64,000 nucleotides of DNA. Source: Variovorax boronicumulans. Lineage in GTDB: Bacteria > Pseudomonadota > Gammaproteobacteria > Burkholderiales > Burkholderiaceae_C. Both the position numbers and the translations under genes were made by a program. Below the pieces are notes generated by a model. The model had not been told where the DNA came from and searched no databases. It worked only from the letters and a program-made list of their open reading frames with translations. The stretch is taken from positions 372,001 to 436,000 of the forward strand of contig NZ_JAUSSG010000003.1 of NCBI RefSeq assembly GCF_030812215.1. The letters are read 5' to 3'. Shown piece by piece: positions 1 through 9,132 of this stretch (the stretch's first letter is position 1; each line of letters opens with the position of its first letter).

Positions 1-472
1 GTTCGATCGGACAGTGCGTCTTGATGAACGGCGACTTGATGACGATGTAGCTGAAGTACTTCGAGATGCCGATGTTGCGCTCGAGCAGCCCCTCGATCAC
101 TTCCTGGTAGTGATTCACGCCGCGGGTGAGAAAGCGCAGCAGGTAGTCGTAGCCGCCGCTCACCAGGTGGCATTCGAGCACCTCGTCGATCTCGCGGATC
201 GCGGCCTCGAAGCGCACGAAGTCTTCGCGGTGATGGTCCTGCAGCGTGACCTCGGTGAACACCGTCAGCGTGTCGCCCAGCTTCTCGAGCCGAAGGTGGG
301 CGCCGTAGCCGGCGATGTAGCCGGCCTGCTCCAGCCGCTTCACGCGGATCAGGCAGGGGCTGGGCGACAACCCGACCGCATCGGCCAGGTCGACGTTGGT
401 CATGCGCCCGTTCTTCTGCAGTTGCGCCAGGATGCGCAGGTCGAGTCGGTCGATCTTGTTGGCTTCTGACAT
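1..472 (-). CDS. Lrp/AsnC family transcriptional regulator (3' end cut by window edge)
   Basis: Translating the minus strand from the ATG at 472 gives MSEANKIDRLDLRILAQLQ, the classic N-terminal helix of Lrp/AsnC proteins. The helix-turn-helix follows (NVDLADAVGLSPSPCLIRVK, about residues 26-45), then the ligand-sensing RAM/AsnC domain (VLECHLVSGGYDYLLRF, about residues 104-120). The reading frame is open to the window edge, so about 157 residues are visible and only the last few are missing. It lies 91 bp downstream of a class III aminotransferase on the same strand. This suggests it senses an amino acid or amine and controls that gene or its own operon, but the ligand cannot be read from sequence. 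Confidence 0.93.
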   Translation of the reverse strand, partial: MSEANKIDRLDLRILAQLQKNGRMTNVDLADAVGLSPSPCLIRVKRLEQAGYIAGYGAHLRLEKLGDTLTVFTEVTLQDHHREDFVRFEAAIREIDEVLECHLVSGGYDYLLRFLTRGVNHYQEVIEGLLERNIGISKYFSYIVIKSPFIKTHCPIE

Positions 473-563
473 GGCGGTGCCCGATTGCGAGAGAAGTTCC
501 GATTCTGCGTCGGCCGATGGCTCTTGCGGGGTCTTGCAGCCCCTGCGTTTGCGCGCCGGCCTC

Positions 564-1967
564 TCAACTCGCCAGCGCGGCGCGGACGTCGGGCGCGTCA
601 AGCACTTCGTCGAGCGTTTTCTTCAGCCGCGCGAACATCTGTGCGAACTCGTCCTCGGTGAAGGTGAGCGCGGGTGCAAAGCCGAGGATGTGGTCGCCGA
701 AGGAGCGGAACACCAGGCCGTTGCGGTAGCCGGCGGCGAAGATGCGGTCGGCCAGTCCCAGCGCCGGGTCGAAGCGGCGCTTGCCGGCCTTGTCGCTCAC
801 CAGTTCCAGCGCGCCCAGCAGGCCGCGGTGGCGCGCATCGCCCACCAGCGGATGCGCGCGCAGGGCATCGAGCCCCGCCGCGAAGTGCGCCGCGCCGCGC
901 TGGCCGTTGGCGAGGATGCCGCCTTCTTCGTAGAGCCGCAGCACCTCGAGCGCGACGGCTGCGCCGACCGGGTGCGCCGAATAGGTCGCACCGTGGCCGA
1001 TGGGGGTGCCTGGGGGGGCGCCATCGGCGATCCCGGCATAGACCTTCTCGGACATCATCGTCGCGCCCATCGGCACGTAGCCGGCCGTCAGGCCCTTGGC
1101 CATGGTCATCAGGTCCGGCTCCACGCCTTCGGCCTCGCAGGCGAACATCGGGCCGGTGCGGCCAAAGCCGGTGATGACCTCGTCCACGACGAAGAGGATG
1201 TCGAGCTCGCGCGCGGCCTCGCGCATGGCCTTCAGCCAGCCCTTGGGCGGCACGATGACGCCGCCCGAGCCCTGAATCGGCTCGCAGAAGAAAGCGGCCA
1301 CGTTGTCCGCGCCGAGCTCCGCCACCTTGGCGTGCAGGGCCGCGACCGACGCGGCGATCAGCGCCTCGGGATCGGCGCCCGCGGCATGGCGATAGGCGTA
1401 GGGCGATTCGATGTAGTGCTGCGTCGGCAGCGGCAGGTCGAAGCCGCGGTGAAAGGCCGGCAGCGCCGTGAGGCCCGCGCCGGTGGACGACGAGCCGTGG
1501 TAGCCGCGCTCCAGCGAAATGAACTGCTTCTTCGACGGCCGGCCGGTCGCGTTGTAGTACTGCACGATGAAGCGCACCGCGGCATCGACCGCCTCGGAGC
1601 CGCCCAGCGTGAGGTACACGCGGGTCAGCGACGCGGGCGTGATCTGCACGAGTTTCTGCGCGAGGCGGATGGCCGGCTCGCTGCTGAAGTGGAAATAGCC
1701 GGTCGCGTAAGGCAGACGGCGCATCTGCTCGGCAGCGGCCTGCACCACGCTCTCCTGCCCGTAGCCGACGTTCACGCACCACAGGCCTGCGAAGGCATCG
1801 AGCAATTCATGGCCGTTGCCATCTGTCAGCCAGGCGCCACGGCCCGAGGCCAGCACGGTGGGGCCGCGCTGCTCGTGCACGCGCCAGGGCGAGACGGGGT
1901 GGATCAGGTGCGCGCGGTCGATGGCGTCGAGCGCGGCTTGGTGGGGCAATGCGGAAGGGTGCGTCAT
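564..1967 (-). CDS. class III PLP-dependent aminotransferase (omega-amino acid:pyruvate type)
   Basis: This 467-residue protein has full length for the class III (fold type I) aminotransferases that move amino groups from omega-amino acids or amines to pyruvate or 2-oxoglutarate. The PLP-contacting Asp is D262 in VVDEVITGFGRTG, and the Schiff-base Lys is K291 in MTMAKGLTAGY. An N-terminal aromatic/Gly substrate loop (FAGLWCVNVGYG, residues 59-70) matches omega-transaminases of the beta-alanine or putrescine pyruvate type. The ATG at 1967 is followed by a typical N-terminus. With the nearby Lrp regulator, and the amine oxidase and semialdehyde dehydrogenase operon that starts at 4452, a role in amine or GABA-type catabolism is likely. 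The exact substrate is not resolved. Confidence 0.9.
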   Translation of the reverse strand: MTHPSALPHQAALDAIDRAHLIHPVSPWRVHEQRGPTVLASGRGAWLTDGNGHELLDAFAGLWCVNVGYGQESVVQAAAEQMRRLPYATGYFHFSSEPAIRLAQKLVQITPASLTRVYLTLGGSEAVDAAVRFIVQYYNATGRPSKKQFISLERGYHGSSSTGAGLTALPAFHRGFDLPLPTQHYIESPYAYRHAAGADPEALIAASVAALHAKVAELGADNVAAFFCEPIQGSGGVIVPPKGWLKAMREAARELDILFVVDEVITGFGRTGPMFACEAEGVEPDLMTMAKGLTAGYVPMGATMMSEKVYAGIADGAPPGTPIGHGATYSAHPVGAAVALEVLRLYEEGGILANGQRGAAHFAAGLDALRAHPLVGDARHRGLLGALELVSDKAGKRRFDPALGLADRIFAAGYRNGLVFRSFGDHILGFAPALTFTEDEFAQMFARLKKTLDEVLDAPDVRAALAS

Positions 1968-2121
1968 GGGGTGTGGGGTGCAAACGCGAAGGAGCTTTGG
2001 ATGCCTTCAGCTTAGGCGCCGCACTGCACGACGTGGTGCTGCTTTGGGGGGGCCGCACGAAGCAGGCTGCGGTTGTGTGCGTGGCCGGCAGCAGATCGTG
2101 CGGTGGCTCTTCGTTGTTCGA

Positions 2122-3057
2122 TCAATACCCGCGCGCGCGATCGACCAGCCCGAGCATCGGCTTGCCCGCATCGAATCGCTCAAGGTTGTCGAGCACAACT
2201 TCCGCCGCGCTCACCGGCTGCGTCATGCTTGCGATGTGCGGCGTGAGCCGGATTCGCGGATGACGCCAGAAGGCATGTTCCGGCGGCAGCGGCTCGGGAT
2301 CTGTGACGTCGAGCACCGCATCGCCGATCTGTCCGCTGGCAAGCGCGGCGAGCAGGTGCGCGTCCACGAGTTGCGGTCCGCGCCCCACGTGCACCAGGCT
2401 CGCGCCCGCGGGCAGTTGCGAGAACAGCCGCGCATCGAGGAAGCCGCGTGTCGAGTCGGTCAGCGGCAGCAGGCACACGAGGATGTCGGTGCGGGCCAGA
2501 AAGGGCGGCAGCTCGTCGGCACCGGCATGGCATTGCACGCCATCGACCGCGTGCCGCGAGCGGCTCCATCCCGCGCAGTCGAAGCCCAGCGCGACGAGTT
2601 GCGCCAGCACGGCCTGCCCGAGCGAGCCCAGCCCGAGCACCCCGATGCGCCGCTCGCCGGCGGGCAGCACGGGCAGCGGCTTCCACACGCCCTCGTCCTG
2701 CTGGCGCTGGTACTGCGGCATGTTGCGATGCAGGCCGAGCACGGCATGCGTCACGTACTCGACCATGCCGCGCACGATGCCGGGCTCGACCATGCGCACC
2801 ACCGGCAATGCGGCCGGCAGCGCGGCGAAATCGAACTGGTCGACGCCCGCGCCCGAGGAGAACAGCACCTGCAGGTTCGCAAAGCGCTCGGCCATGTCGT
2901 GCGGCGGTTCCCAGGCGGCGAGAAAACGCACCGCGGCCGCATCGCCGATGTCGGGCCAGATGCGAAAATCGATGTCCGGCCGGCGGCGGCTGAACACCTC
3001 GGCCCACTGGCGACCGCGCACCGGATCGGACTTGTAGAGAAAGGTGAAGGCTCCCAC
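2122..3057 (-). CDS. ghrA: glyoxylate/hydroxypyruvate reductase A-like D-2-hydroxyacid dehydrogenase
   Basis: This 311-residue NAD(P)-dependent 2-hydroxyacid dehydrogenase has the nucleotide-binding loop GVLGLGSLG (residues 139-147). The catalytic triad can be placed as R226 (VGRGP), E255 (DPEP) and H274 (TPHIAS), which fits the GhrA subfamily. It would reduce glyoxylate or hydroxypyruvate in the cytosol. I chose the GTG at 3057. The sequence GAAGGAG lies 8 bases upstream and overlaps the end of the preceding gene, and translation gives VGAFTFLYKSDP, the usual short N-terminus. Longer in-frame starts would run into the GNAT gene. It is probably cotranscribed with the GNAT gene upstream. Confidence 0.87.
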   Translation of the reverse strand: MGAFTFLYKSDPVRGRQWAEVFSRRRPDIDFRIWPDIGDAAAVRFLAAWEPPHDMAERFANLQVLFSSGAGVDQFDFAALPAALPVVRMVEPGIVRGMVEYVTHAVLGLHRNMPQYQRQQDEGVWKPLPVLPAGERRIGVLGLGSLGQAVLAQLVALGFDCAGWSRSRHAVDGVQCHAGADELPPFLARTDILVCLLPLTDSTRGFLDARLFSQLPAGASLVHVGRGPQLVDAHLLAALASGQIGDAVLDVTDPEPLPPEHAFWRHPRIRLTPHIASMTQPVSAAEVVLDNLERFDAGKPMLGLVDRARGY

Positions 3058-3068
3058 GAACGGCTCCT

Positions 3069-3947
3069 TCAGCCCAGGGCCTGGGTCACGATGGCGAACA
3101 GCGCCGGCGCACCCGCGGGCCGGGCCAGCGGCGCACCGCGCACCATGGTCGTGGGCGCATCCACGCGCAGCAGGCCGATGCTCTCGAGCCATTCGGCCAG
3201 GCCGCTGTCGAAATCGATGTCGATGCGGGTGAAGTTGCCCGCATTCAGGCCCGCGAGGTGCGCGATCAAAGCCTTCGCACCTTCGGCATCGGGCGCCACC
3301 ACCGGGCCGATGACATGGCCGCGGCCGAAGCGGCGCAGCATGGCGAAGCCCCTGGGGGTGTTGTCGTGGTCGAGCACCACGCAGGCATCGGCGCCTTGCA
3401 GCAACGCATCGACGAGCGTCTCGCGCGGCATGCCGCGCGCCACCGCATCGAGCGCCTGGAGCGCCGGCAGTTCGTTCAGGCCCGCGGGCCGCAGGCGCCA
3501 GCCGCGCTGCAGCGCGATCAGCGGCGCCGGCTGCGCAATGCCCTGGTGCTGACGGACTTCGCCGGTGCGCACGAAGCCGAGCCGCTCGTACAGCCCCCGC
3601 CCTTCCGACGTGGCGTGCAGCAGCACGGTGCGGTCTTCCATCCCTTCGAGCAAATCAGTCATGAGCCGATGTCCGATGCGGCGGCCCTGGCATGCGGGCG
3701 TGACGATCACCAGGCCGATGGTGGCGTGGCGCTCGCCCCAGCGCCAGCGCAAGGCGGTGGCGATGATCTCGCCGTCGCGCTCGACCACGGTGCCTTCGGC
3801 GTGCGCGAACACCTGTTCCCAGTCGGCCAGCCGGTGCGGCCAGCGCAGTTCGGCGGACAGCGCATGAGCATGCGGCAGGTCGGCGGAGGTCATGGGTCTG
3901 AGCACCACGCCGTCCATGGCGGGTGCGTTCGCAGCGGGTTCGGGCAT
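3069..3947 (-). CDS. GNAT family N-acetyltransferase with two GNAT-like halves
   Basis: The 292-residue protein begins at the ATG at 3947 (MPEPAANAPAMDGVVLRPM) behind a GAGAGA Shine-Dalgarno-like stretch. The first half is a clear acetyl-CoA-binding GNAT fold: VIVTPACQGRRIGHRLM carries the R/Q-x-x-G-x-G/A pyrophosphate loop, followed by ATSEGRGLYERLGFVRTGE. The second half (about residue 150 onward) is a weaker GNAT-like repeat (GPVVAPDAEGAKALIAHLAG, IDFDSGLAEWLESIGL), as in tandem GNAT proteins where one half is catalytic. The acceptor substrate is unknown. It stands first in the minus-strand unit that continues into ghrA. Confidence 0.82.
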   Translation of the reverse strand: MPEPAANAPAMDGVVLRPMTSADLPHAHALSAELRWPHRLADWEQVFAHAEGTVVERDGEIIATALRWRWGERHATIGLVIVTPACQGRRIGHRLMTDLLEGMEDRTVLLHATSEGRGLYERLGFVRTGEVRQHQGIAQPAPLIALQRGWRLRPAGLNELPALQALDAVARGMPRETLVDALLQGADACVVLDHDNTPRGFAMLRRFGRGHVIGPVVAPDAEGAKALIAHLAGLNAGNFTRIDIDFDSGLAEWLESIGLLRVDAPTTMVRGAPLARPAGAPALFAIVTQALG

Positions 3948-4451
3948 CGGGAAATCTCTCTTGTTGCGGCGGAAATGGCACGTCCATCTTGGACGACATT
4001 GCGGCGCTGCACCAGACCGAATCGGCCCTTCGCCGCAACTCGCAAGCTTCGCCTGCCACGCACCCCGGTCTTGCAATTTGCTGCGGTAGCGAGCCCGCAT
4101 ACGCACACAAATGCCGTGTCGATCTGCCTAGCATCGATCGGCCATCGCCACACCCCGCCGCCTTTCTTCACTCCCTTGCCATGCAAGTCTTCGATCCGCG
4201 ATACATCCAGCCGATTGCCGGCCCAAAAGCGTGCCCATCGACTTCGCCGCGACGCACCGAGGTGCATGGCTGCACGCTGAAAGGGCAGACCGCACGGCAT
4301 GCCGTCGCCGGCCCCGCAAACCGCAGCTTCGTCGCGGCGGACACCGTTTTTCCACACATCCGTCACGCGACTGCGTGCTGCAATCACTTCGTAATGAGCT
4401 TGTCGCAATTCCCGTCCATGTACCAACTTTTTTGATCAAGGATTCGAGACC
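3948..4451. other. 504-bp divergent intergenic region
   Basis: This gap separates the minus-strand GNAT-ghrA unit from the plus-strand catabolic operon. Short open frames here have no recognisable domain and no good ribosome site. The last 25 bases before 4452 contain a plausible ribosome binding site (AAGGAT). No promoter or operator was identified with confidence. Confidence 0.4.
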
Positions 4452-5117
4452 ATGACCTTCCGTCCCAAGTACGTGACCTTCGACTGCTACGGCACCCTCA
4501 CCCGGTTCCGCATGAAGGAGATGGCCGCCGACCTCTTCGCCGACCGCATTCCGGCCGAGCGCATGGAAGAGTTCCATGCCGACTTCACCGCCTATCGCTT
4601 CGACGAGGTGCTGGGCGACTGGAAGCCCTACGAGGTGGTGCTGAAGAACGCGGTGCGGCGCCTGTGCAGGAAATGGAAGATCCAGTACTTCGACCTGGAC
4701 GCGCAGAAGATCTACGACGCGGTGCCCACCTGGAGCCCGCACGATGACGTGCCGGCCGGCCTGGCAAAGGTCGCCAAGGAAATTCCACTGGTGATCCTGT
4801 CGAACGCTTCCGACGACCAGATCCAGAAGAACGTGGCGATGCTCGGCGCGCCTTTCCACCGCGTCTACACCGCGCAGCAGGCGCAGGCCTACAAGCCGCG
4901 CCTGCAAGCCTTCGAGTACATGCTCGACTCGCTCGGTTGCAACCCGGAGGACGTGTTGCACGTGTCGTCCAGCCTGCGCTACGACCTGATGTCGGCGGAC
5001 GACCTGGGCATCGTCAACAAGGTGTTCGTGAACCGCGGCCACGGCCCGGGCAACCCGGCCTATCGCTACACGGAAATCCAGGACATCGGCGGCCTTCCCG
5101 GCGTCGTCGGTCTCTGA
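4452..5117 (+). CDS. HAD superfamily hydrolase, haloacid dehalogenase type II-like
   Basis: The 221-residue cytosolic protein opens with the HAD nucleophile motif TFDCYGTLTRF, with D11 as the expected nucleophile. It keeps motif II (ILSNASDDQ) and the Lys of motif III (AYKPRLQAFEYML). The C-terminal motif reads HVSSSLRYDLMSADDLG. Classical L-2-haloacid dehalogenases have SSNAWD here, so the Asn is missing and the loop is longer; the aromatic positions after the first motif are also changed. The fold is therefore secure but dehalogenase activity is doubtful. It starts the operon that runs through the FAD oxidoreductase and Dpp-like transporter, so a phosphatase or C-X hydrolase role in the same catabolic route is the best inference. 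Confidence 0.85.
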   Translation: MTFRPKYVTFDCYGTLTRFRMKEMAADLFADRIPAERMEEFHADFTAYRFDEVLGDWKPYEVVLKNAVRRLCRKWKIQYFDLDAQKIYDAVPTWSPHDDVPAGLAKVAKEIPLVILSNASDDQIQKNVAMLGAPFHRVYTAQQAQAYKPRLQAFEYMLDSLGCNPEDVLHVSSSLRYDLMSADDLGIVNKVFVNRGHGPGNPAYRYTEIQDIGGLPGVVGL

Positions 5118-5148
5118 TCGCCCTGCGGTCCGCATTCCTCATCACGCC

Positions 5149-6441
5149 ATGAAGCTCGACTCCTACTGGACCGATTCGGCGCCGGCCTTCTCCCCCGCAG
5201 CGTGTGCGTTGCCGGGGCAGCTCGACGTCGCGATCGTCGGCGGCGGCTTCACCGGCCTGTCGGCGGCGCTGGCATTCGCACGGCGCGGTGCCCGCGTCGC
5301 GGTGCTGGAGGCCGGCACGCGCGTGGCGGCAGAAGCGTCGGGCCGCAATGGCGGGCACGTCAACAACGGGCTGGCCGTGGACTATGCCGATGTGGCGGCC
5401 AAGGTCGGCGTTGAAAAAGCCCGCGCCTGGTACCACGCCTACGACGCCGCGGTGGACACCGTGGCGCGGCTGGTGCGCGACGAGGGCATCGACTGCGACT
5501 TCATGCGGCACGGCAAGCTCAAGCTCGCCACGCGCGCCAACCAGATGGACGCGCTCGAACGCAGCGCGCAGCGCCTGGTCGGCGACGGCGTGGACACCGA
5601 GGTCGAGATCCTCGATGCGGCGCGGGTGCGCGGCGAGGTGCAGAGCGAGCGCTTCCACGGCGGCCTGCTCTACAAGCGCAGCGGCCAGATGCACATGGGC
5701 CGCTTCGCCCACGGCCTGGCCACGGCCGCGCAGCGCCACGGCGCACAGATTCACACCGGCACCGCCGTGGAGCGCATCGAGCGCCTGGGCCAGGGCCATG
5801 CGCACAGGCTGCACACGGCGCGCGGCACTGTCACCGCGCAGCAGGTGCTGCTGGCCACCGGCGCCACGCGCCATGGCGGTTACGGCAGCTTCGGCTGGCT
5901 GCGCCGGCGCATCGTGCCGATCGGCAGCTTCATCGTGGTGACCGAGCCGCTGGGTGCCGAGCGCGCACACGCGCTGCTGGCGGCGCGGCGCACCTACACG
6001 ACGGTGGCGAACATCCATCACTACTTCCGCCTCACGGCCGATCACCGGCTGGTGTTCGGCGGGCGCGCGCGCTTCGCGATCTCCAGCCCGCAGTCGGATG
6101 CCGCGAGCGGCGAGATCCTGCGCGCCGGGCTGGCCGAGACCTTTCCGCAACTGGGCGCCGTGCGCCTGGACTACTGCTGGGGCGGTCTGGTCGACATGAC
6201 GCAGGACCGCCTGCCCCACGCGGGCGAACGCGACGGCCTCTACTACGCCATGGGCTACAGCGGCCACGGCACGCAGATGTCGGTCCACATGGGCGAGCGC
6301 ATGGCTGCCGCGATGAACGGCGACGCCAACGCCAACCCCTGGCAGGGCCGTGCATGGCCCGCCATCCCCGGCCACTTCGGTGCGCCCTGGTTCCTGCCGG
6401 CGGTGGGCATGTACTACCGGCTCAAGGACAGGCTGGCCTGA
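5149..6441 (+). CDS. FAD-dependent amine/amino acid oxidoreductase (DAO family, PuuB-like)
   Basis: The 430-residue protein carries the Rossmann FAD motif VAIVGGGFTGLSAALA (about residues 27-42) and the downstream loop EASGRNGGHVNNG typical of gamma-glutamylputrescine oxidase and related DAO-family enzymes. The C-terminal FAD-closing motif is YAMGYSGHGTQMSVHMG. Such enzymes oxidise an amine or secondary amino acid to an imine or aldehyde with release of hydrogen peroxide or transfer of electrons. It starts 31 bp after the HAD gene and precedes the transporter genes. A semialdehyde dehydrogenase at the end of the operon would take up an aldehyde product. The substrate is not identifiable from sequence. 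Confidence 0.88.
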   Translation: MKLDSYWTDSAPAFSPAACALPGQLDVAIVGGGFTGLSAALAFARRGARVAVLEAGTRVAAEASGRNGGHVNNGLAVDYADVAAKVGVEKARAWYHAYDAAVDTVARLVRDEGIDCDFMRHGKLKLATRANQMDALERSAQRLVGDGVDTEVEILDAARVRGEVQSERFHGGLLYKRSGQMHMGRFAHGLATAAQRHGAQIHTGTAVERIERLGQGHAHRLHTARGTVTAQQVLLATGATRHGGYGSFGWLRRRIVPIGSFIVVTEPLGAERAHALLAARRTYTTVANIHHYFRLTADHRLVFGGRARFAISSPQSDAASGEILRAGLAETFPQLGAVRLDYCWGGLVDMTQDRLPHAGERDGLYYAMGYSGHGTQMSVHMGERMAAAMNGDANANPWQGRAWPAIPGHFGAPWFLPAVGMYYRLKDRLA

Positions 6442-6507
6442 GCACCCGCCGCCGATCTGCATTCCCCTCGATTTCTTCCACCCCACGGCCTCCCAGGAGT
6501 ACCCACC

Positions 6508-8130
6508 ATGAGCGACAGCAACAACAAGAGCCTCGAACAACTTGTCGGCCCCGGCGAAAGCCTGCGCGTGATGACATCGCTCCGGCGCGGCGCCTCGCGG
6601 CGGGACATCCTGGCGATGCTGATGGCCGGCGGGATGCAGGCCACGCTGGCGGGCAGTCTCGCGGGCATGGCGGTGTCGGCCCACGCGCAGAAGCCGCGCC
6701 GCGGCGGCCGCATCCGGGTGGCGGGCGCCACCGCCGCGGCCACCGACACGCTCGATCCGGCCAAGCAGTCGAACCAGACCGACTACTCGCGCTGCAACAT
6801 GGTCTACAACGGCCTGACCTCGCTCGACGGCAGCCTCACGCCGCAGCCTGCGCTGGCCGAGTCGTTCACCACCAAGGATGCAAAGATCTGGATCTTCACG
6901 CTGCGCAAGGGCGTGACCTTCCATGACGGCAAGGCACTCTCGCCCGCCGATGTGGTGTTCTCGGTCATGCGCCACAAGGACCCGGCCACCGCGTCCAAGG
7001 CCAAGGTGCTCGCCGACCAGATCGAGAGCGTGAAGGCCAGCGGCCCGAACGAAGTGACGGTGGTGCTCACCGCGCCGAACGCCGACCTGCCGGTGATCCT
7101 GGGAACCTCGCACTTCCAGATCGTCAAGGAAGGCACCACCGACTTCAACGCCGGCATCGGCACCGGGCCCTACAAGCTGAAGGAATTCAAGCCCGGCATC
7201 CGTTCGGTGGTGGTGCGCAACGATGCCTACTGGAAGCCCGGCAAGCCGTACCTGGACGAGATCGAGTTCGTGGGCATCGGCGACGAGAGCGCGCGGGTCA
7301 ATGCGCTGCTGTCGGGCGGCATGGACCTGGTGGGCTCGGTCAACCCGCGCTCGGTCGAGCGCGTGAAGGGCTCGCCCGGCTTCGGCATCTTCGTCACGCA
7401 ATCGGGCCAGTACTCCGACCTGGTGATGCGCAAGGACGTGGGGCCCGGCGCCAACCCGGACTTCGTGCTTGGCATGAAGCACCTGTTCGACCGCGAGCAG
7501 ATGAAGAAGACCATCGCGCTCGACTACGCGGTGATCGGCAACGACCAGCCCATCGACCCGACCAACCGCTTCCACTTCGCCGGCCTGCCGCAGCGCCCCT
7601 TCGACCTGGACAAGGCGAAGTTCCACCTGCAGAAGTCGGGCATCACCGGCAAGGTGCCGATGGTGGCATCGCCCGCGGCGCTGTACTCGGTCGAGATGTC
7701 CCTGTTGCTGCAGCAGACCGCGCAGCGCGCCGGCCTGGAGCTGGACATCAAGCGCATGCCGGCCGACGGCTACTGGTCGAACCACTGGCTCAACAGCCAC
7801 GTCGGTTTCGGCAACGTGAATCCGCGCCCGAGCGCCGACGTGCTGCTCACCCAGTTCTTCCAGTCGGGTGCGGCATGGAACGAGTCGCGCTGGAAGAGCG
7901 AGAAGTTCGACCAGCTGCTGCTCGCCTCGCGCGCCGAGACCGACCTGGCCAAGCGCAAGCAGATGTATGCCGACATGCAGACCATGATCCACCAGGACGC
8001 GGGCATCGGCATTCCGCTGTTCCTTGCGAGCATCGACGGCCACACGTCGAAGCTCAAGGGCCTGTCGCCGATTCCGCTGGGCGGGCTCATGGGCTACAAC
8101 TTCGCCGAGAACGTATGGCTCGAGGCATGA
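6508..8130 (+). CDS. ABC transporter periplasmic substrate-binding protein, family 5 (peptide/opine/nickel type)
   Basis: The 540-residue protein has a long N-terminal extension followed by SRRDILAMLMAGGM, a twin-arginine export signal (residues 31-44) with an AHAQ cleavage region near residue 59. The mature part is a SBP_bac_5 protein (LAESFTTKDAKIWIFTLRKGVTFHDGKALSPADVVFS is split here between its two recognisable halves, about residues 115-150). Tat export implies folding or cofactor acquisition before secretion, which occurs in part of this family. Together with the two permeases and the fused ATPase downstream it forms a Dpp/Opp-like importer. An oligopeptide, opine or glutamylated amine is possible. 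Confidence 0.9.
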   Translation: MSDSNNKSLEQLVGPGESLRVMTSLRRGASRRDILAMLMAGGMQATLAGSLAGMAVSAHAQKPRRGGRIRVAGATAAATDTLDPAKQSNQTDYSRCNMVYNGLTSLDGSLTPQPALAESFTTKDAKIWIFTLRKGVTFHDGKALSPADVVFSVMRHKDPATASKAKVLADQIESVKASGPNEVTVVLTAPNADLPVILGTSHFQIVKEGTTDFNAGIGTGPYKLKEFKPGIRSVVVRNDAYWKPGKPYLDEIEFVGIGDESARVNALLSGGMDLVGSVNPRSVERVKGSPGFGIFVTQSGQYSDLVMRKDVGPGANPDFVLGMKHLFDREQMKKTIALDYAVIGNDQPIDPTNRFHFAGLPQRPFDLDKAKFHLQKSGITGKVPMVASPAALYSVEMSLLLQQTAQRAGLELDIKRMPADGYWSNHWLNSHVGFGNVNPRPSADVLLTQFFQSGAAWNESRWKSEKFDQLLLASRAETDLAKRKQMYADMQTMIHQDAGIGIPLFLASIDGHTSKLKGLSPIPLGGLMGYNFAENVWLEA

Positions 8131-8164
8131 CGCGCGCGGGCCATCGCTCCACGGGATGTGCGCC

Positions 8165-9121
8165 ATGAACCGCGTGATCCTCAAGCTCCTCGGCCAGCGC
8201 ATCGCGCTTGCGCTGCTGTCGCTCCTGGCGGTGTCGGTGGTCGTGTTCGCGATCACCGCGGTGCTGCCCGGCGATGCGGCGCAGGAGCAGCTCGGCCAGG
8301 ACGCCACGCCCGAAGCGGTGGCGGCGCTCCGCGCCCAGATGGGCCTGGACGTGCCGGCGCCCGAGCGCTATGCGAAGTGGCTCCTGGGCATGCTCAAGGG
8401 CGACCCCGGCCTCTCGGCCACCACGCAGATGCCGGTGGCCGACCTGGTGGCCAGCCGCCTGCCCAACTCGCTGCTGCTGGCGGCCGTGACCGCGCTGTTC
8501 TCGGTGCCGATCGCGCTGACGCTGGGCATCGCCTCGGCGGTGTGGCGCGGCTCGTGGTTCGACCGCGCCGCCTCGACGAGCGCGGTGGCGGTGGTGTCGG
8601 TGCCGGAGTTCCTGGTCGCGACGCTGGCGGTGCTGGTGTTCGCGGTCAAGCTGCGCTGGCTGCCGGCGCTTTCGTTCGTCAGCGACATCGAGTCGCTGGG
8701 CCAGCTGCTGCGCGCCTTCGCCATGCCGGTGCTGGTGCTGTGCTGCGTGATCGTGGCCCAGATGATGCGCATGACGCGCGCCGCGGTCATCGACCAGCTC
8801 GAGGCGCCCTACATCGAGATGGTGCGCCTGAAGGGCGCCTCGCCGATGCGCATGGTGCTCGCGCATGCGCTGCCCAATGCGGTGGGGCCGATCGCCAACG
8901 CGGTGGCGCTGAGCCTGTCGTACCTGCTGGGCGGCGTGATCATCGTGGAGACCATCTTCAACTACCCGGGCATCGCCAAGCTGATGGTCGACGGCGTCTC
9001 GCAGCGCGACATGCCGCTGGTGCAGACCTGCGCCATGATCTTCTGCTGCGCCTACCTGATCCTGGTGACGACGGCCGACATCTTCGGCATCCTCGCCAAT
9101 CCGCGGCTGCGGCACCGCTGA
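8165..9121 (+). CDS. ABC transporter permease, DppB-like
   Basis: The 318-residue inner-membrane protein starts at the ATG at 8165 (MNRVILKLLGQRIALALLSL). It has the N-terminal membrane helix plus periplasmic loop typical of DppB/OppB, followed by five more hydrophobic segments. The EAA loop that docks on the ATPase is IEMVRLKGASPMRMVLAHALPN. A longer upstream frame overlaps the end of the binding-protein gene and is not likely to be used. The gene is followed after 11 bp by its DppC partner. Confidence 0.92.
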   Translation: MNRVILKLLGQRIALALLSLLAVSVVVFAITAVLPGDAAQEQLGQDATPEAVAALRAQMGLDVPAPERYAKWLLGMLKGDPGLSATTQMPVADLVASRLPNSLLLAAVTALFSVPIALTLGIASAVWRGSWFDRAASTSAVAVVSVPEFLVATLAVLVFAVKLRWLPALSFVSDIESLGQLLRAFAMPVLVLCCVIVAQMMRMTRAAVIDQLEAPYIEMVRLKGASPMRMVLAHALPNAVGPIANAVALSLSYLLGGVIIVETIFNYPGIAKLMVDGVSQRDMPLVQTCAMIFCCAYLILVTTADIFGILANPRLRHR

Positions 9122-9132
9122 AGGGGAACCTC

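Noticed and set aside
5014..8307. Minus-strand open frame of 1097 codons opposite the oxidoreductase and binding-protein genes
   Set aside because: Antisense shadow across several well-supported genes, including their boundaries; composition is typical of reverse-strand GC-rich frames.
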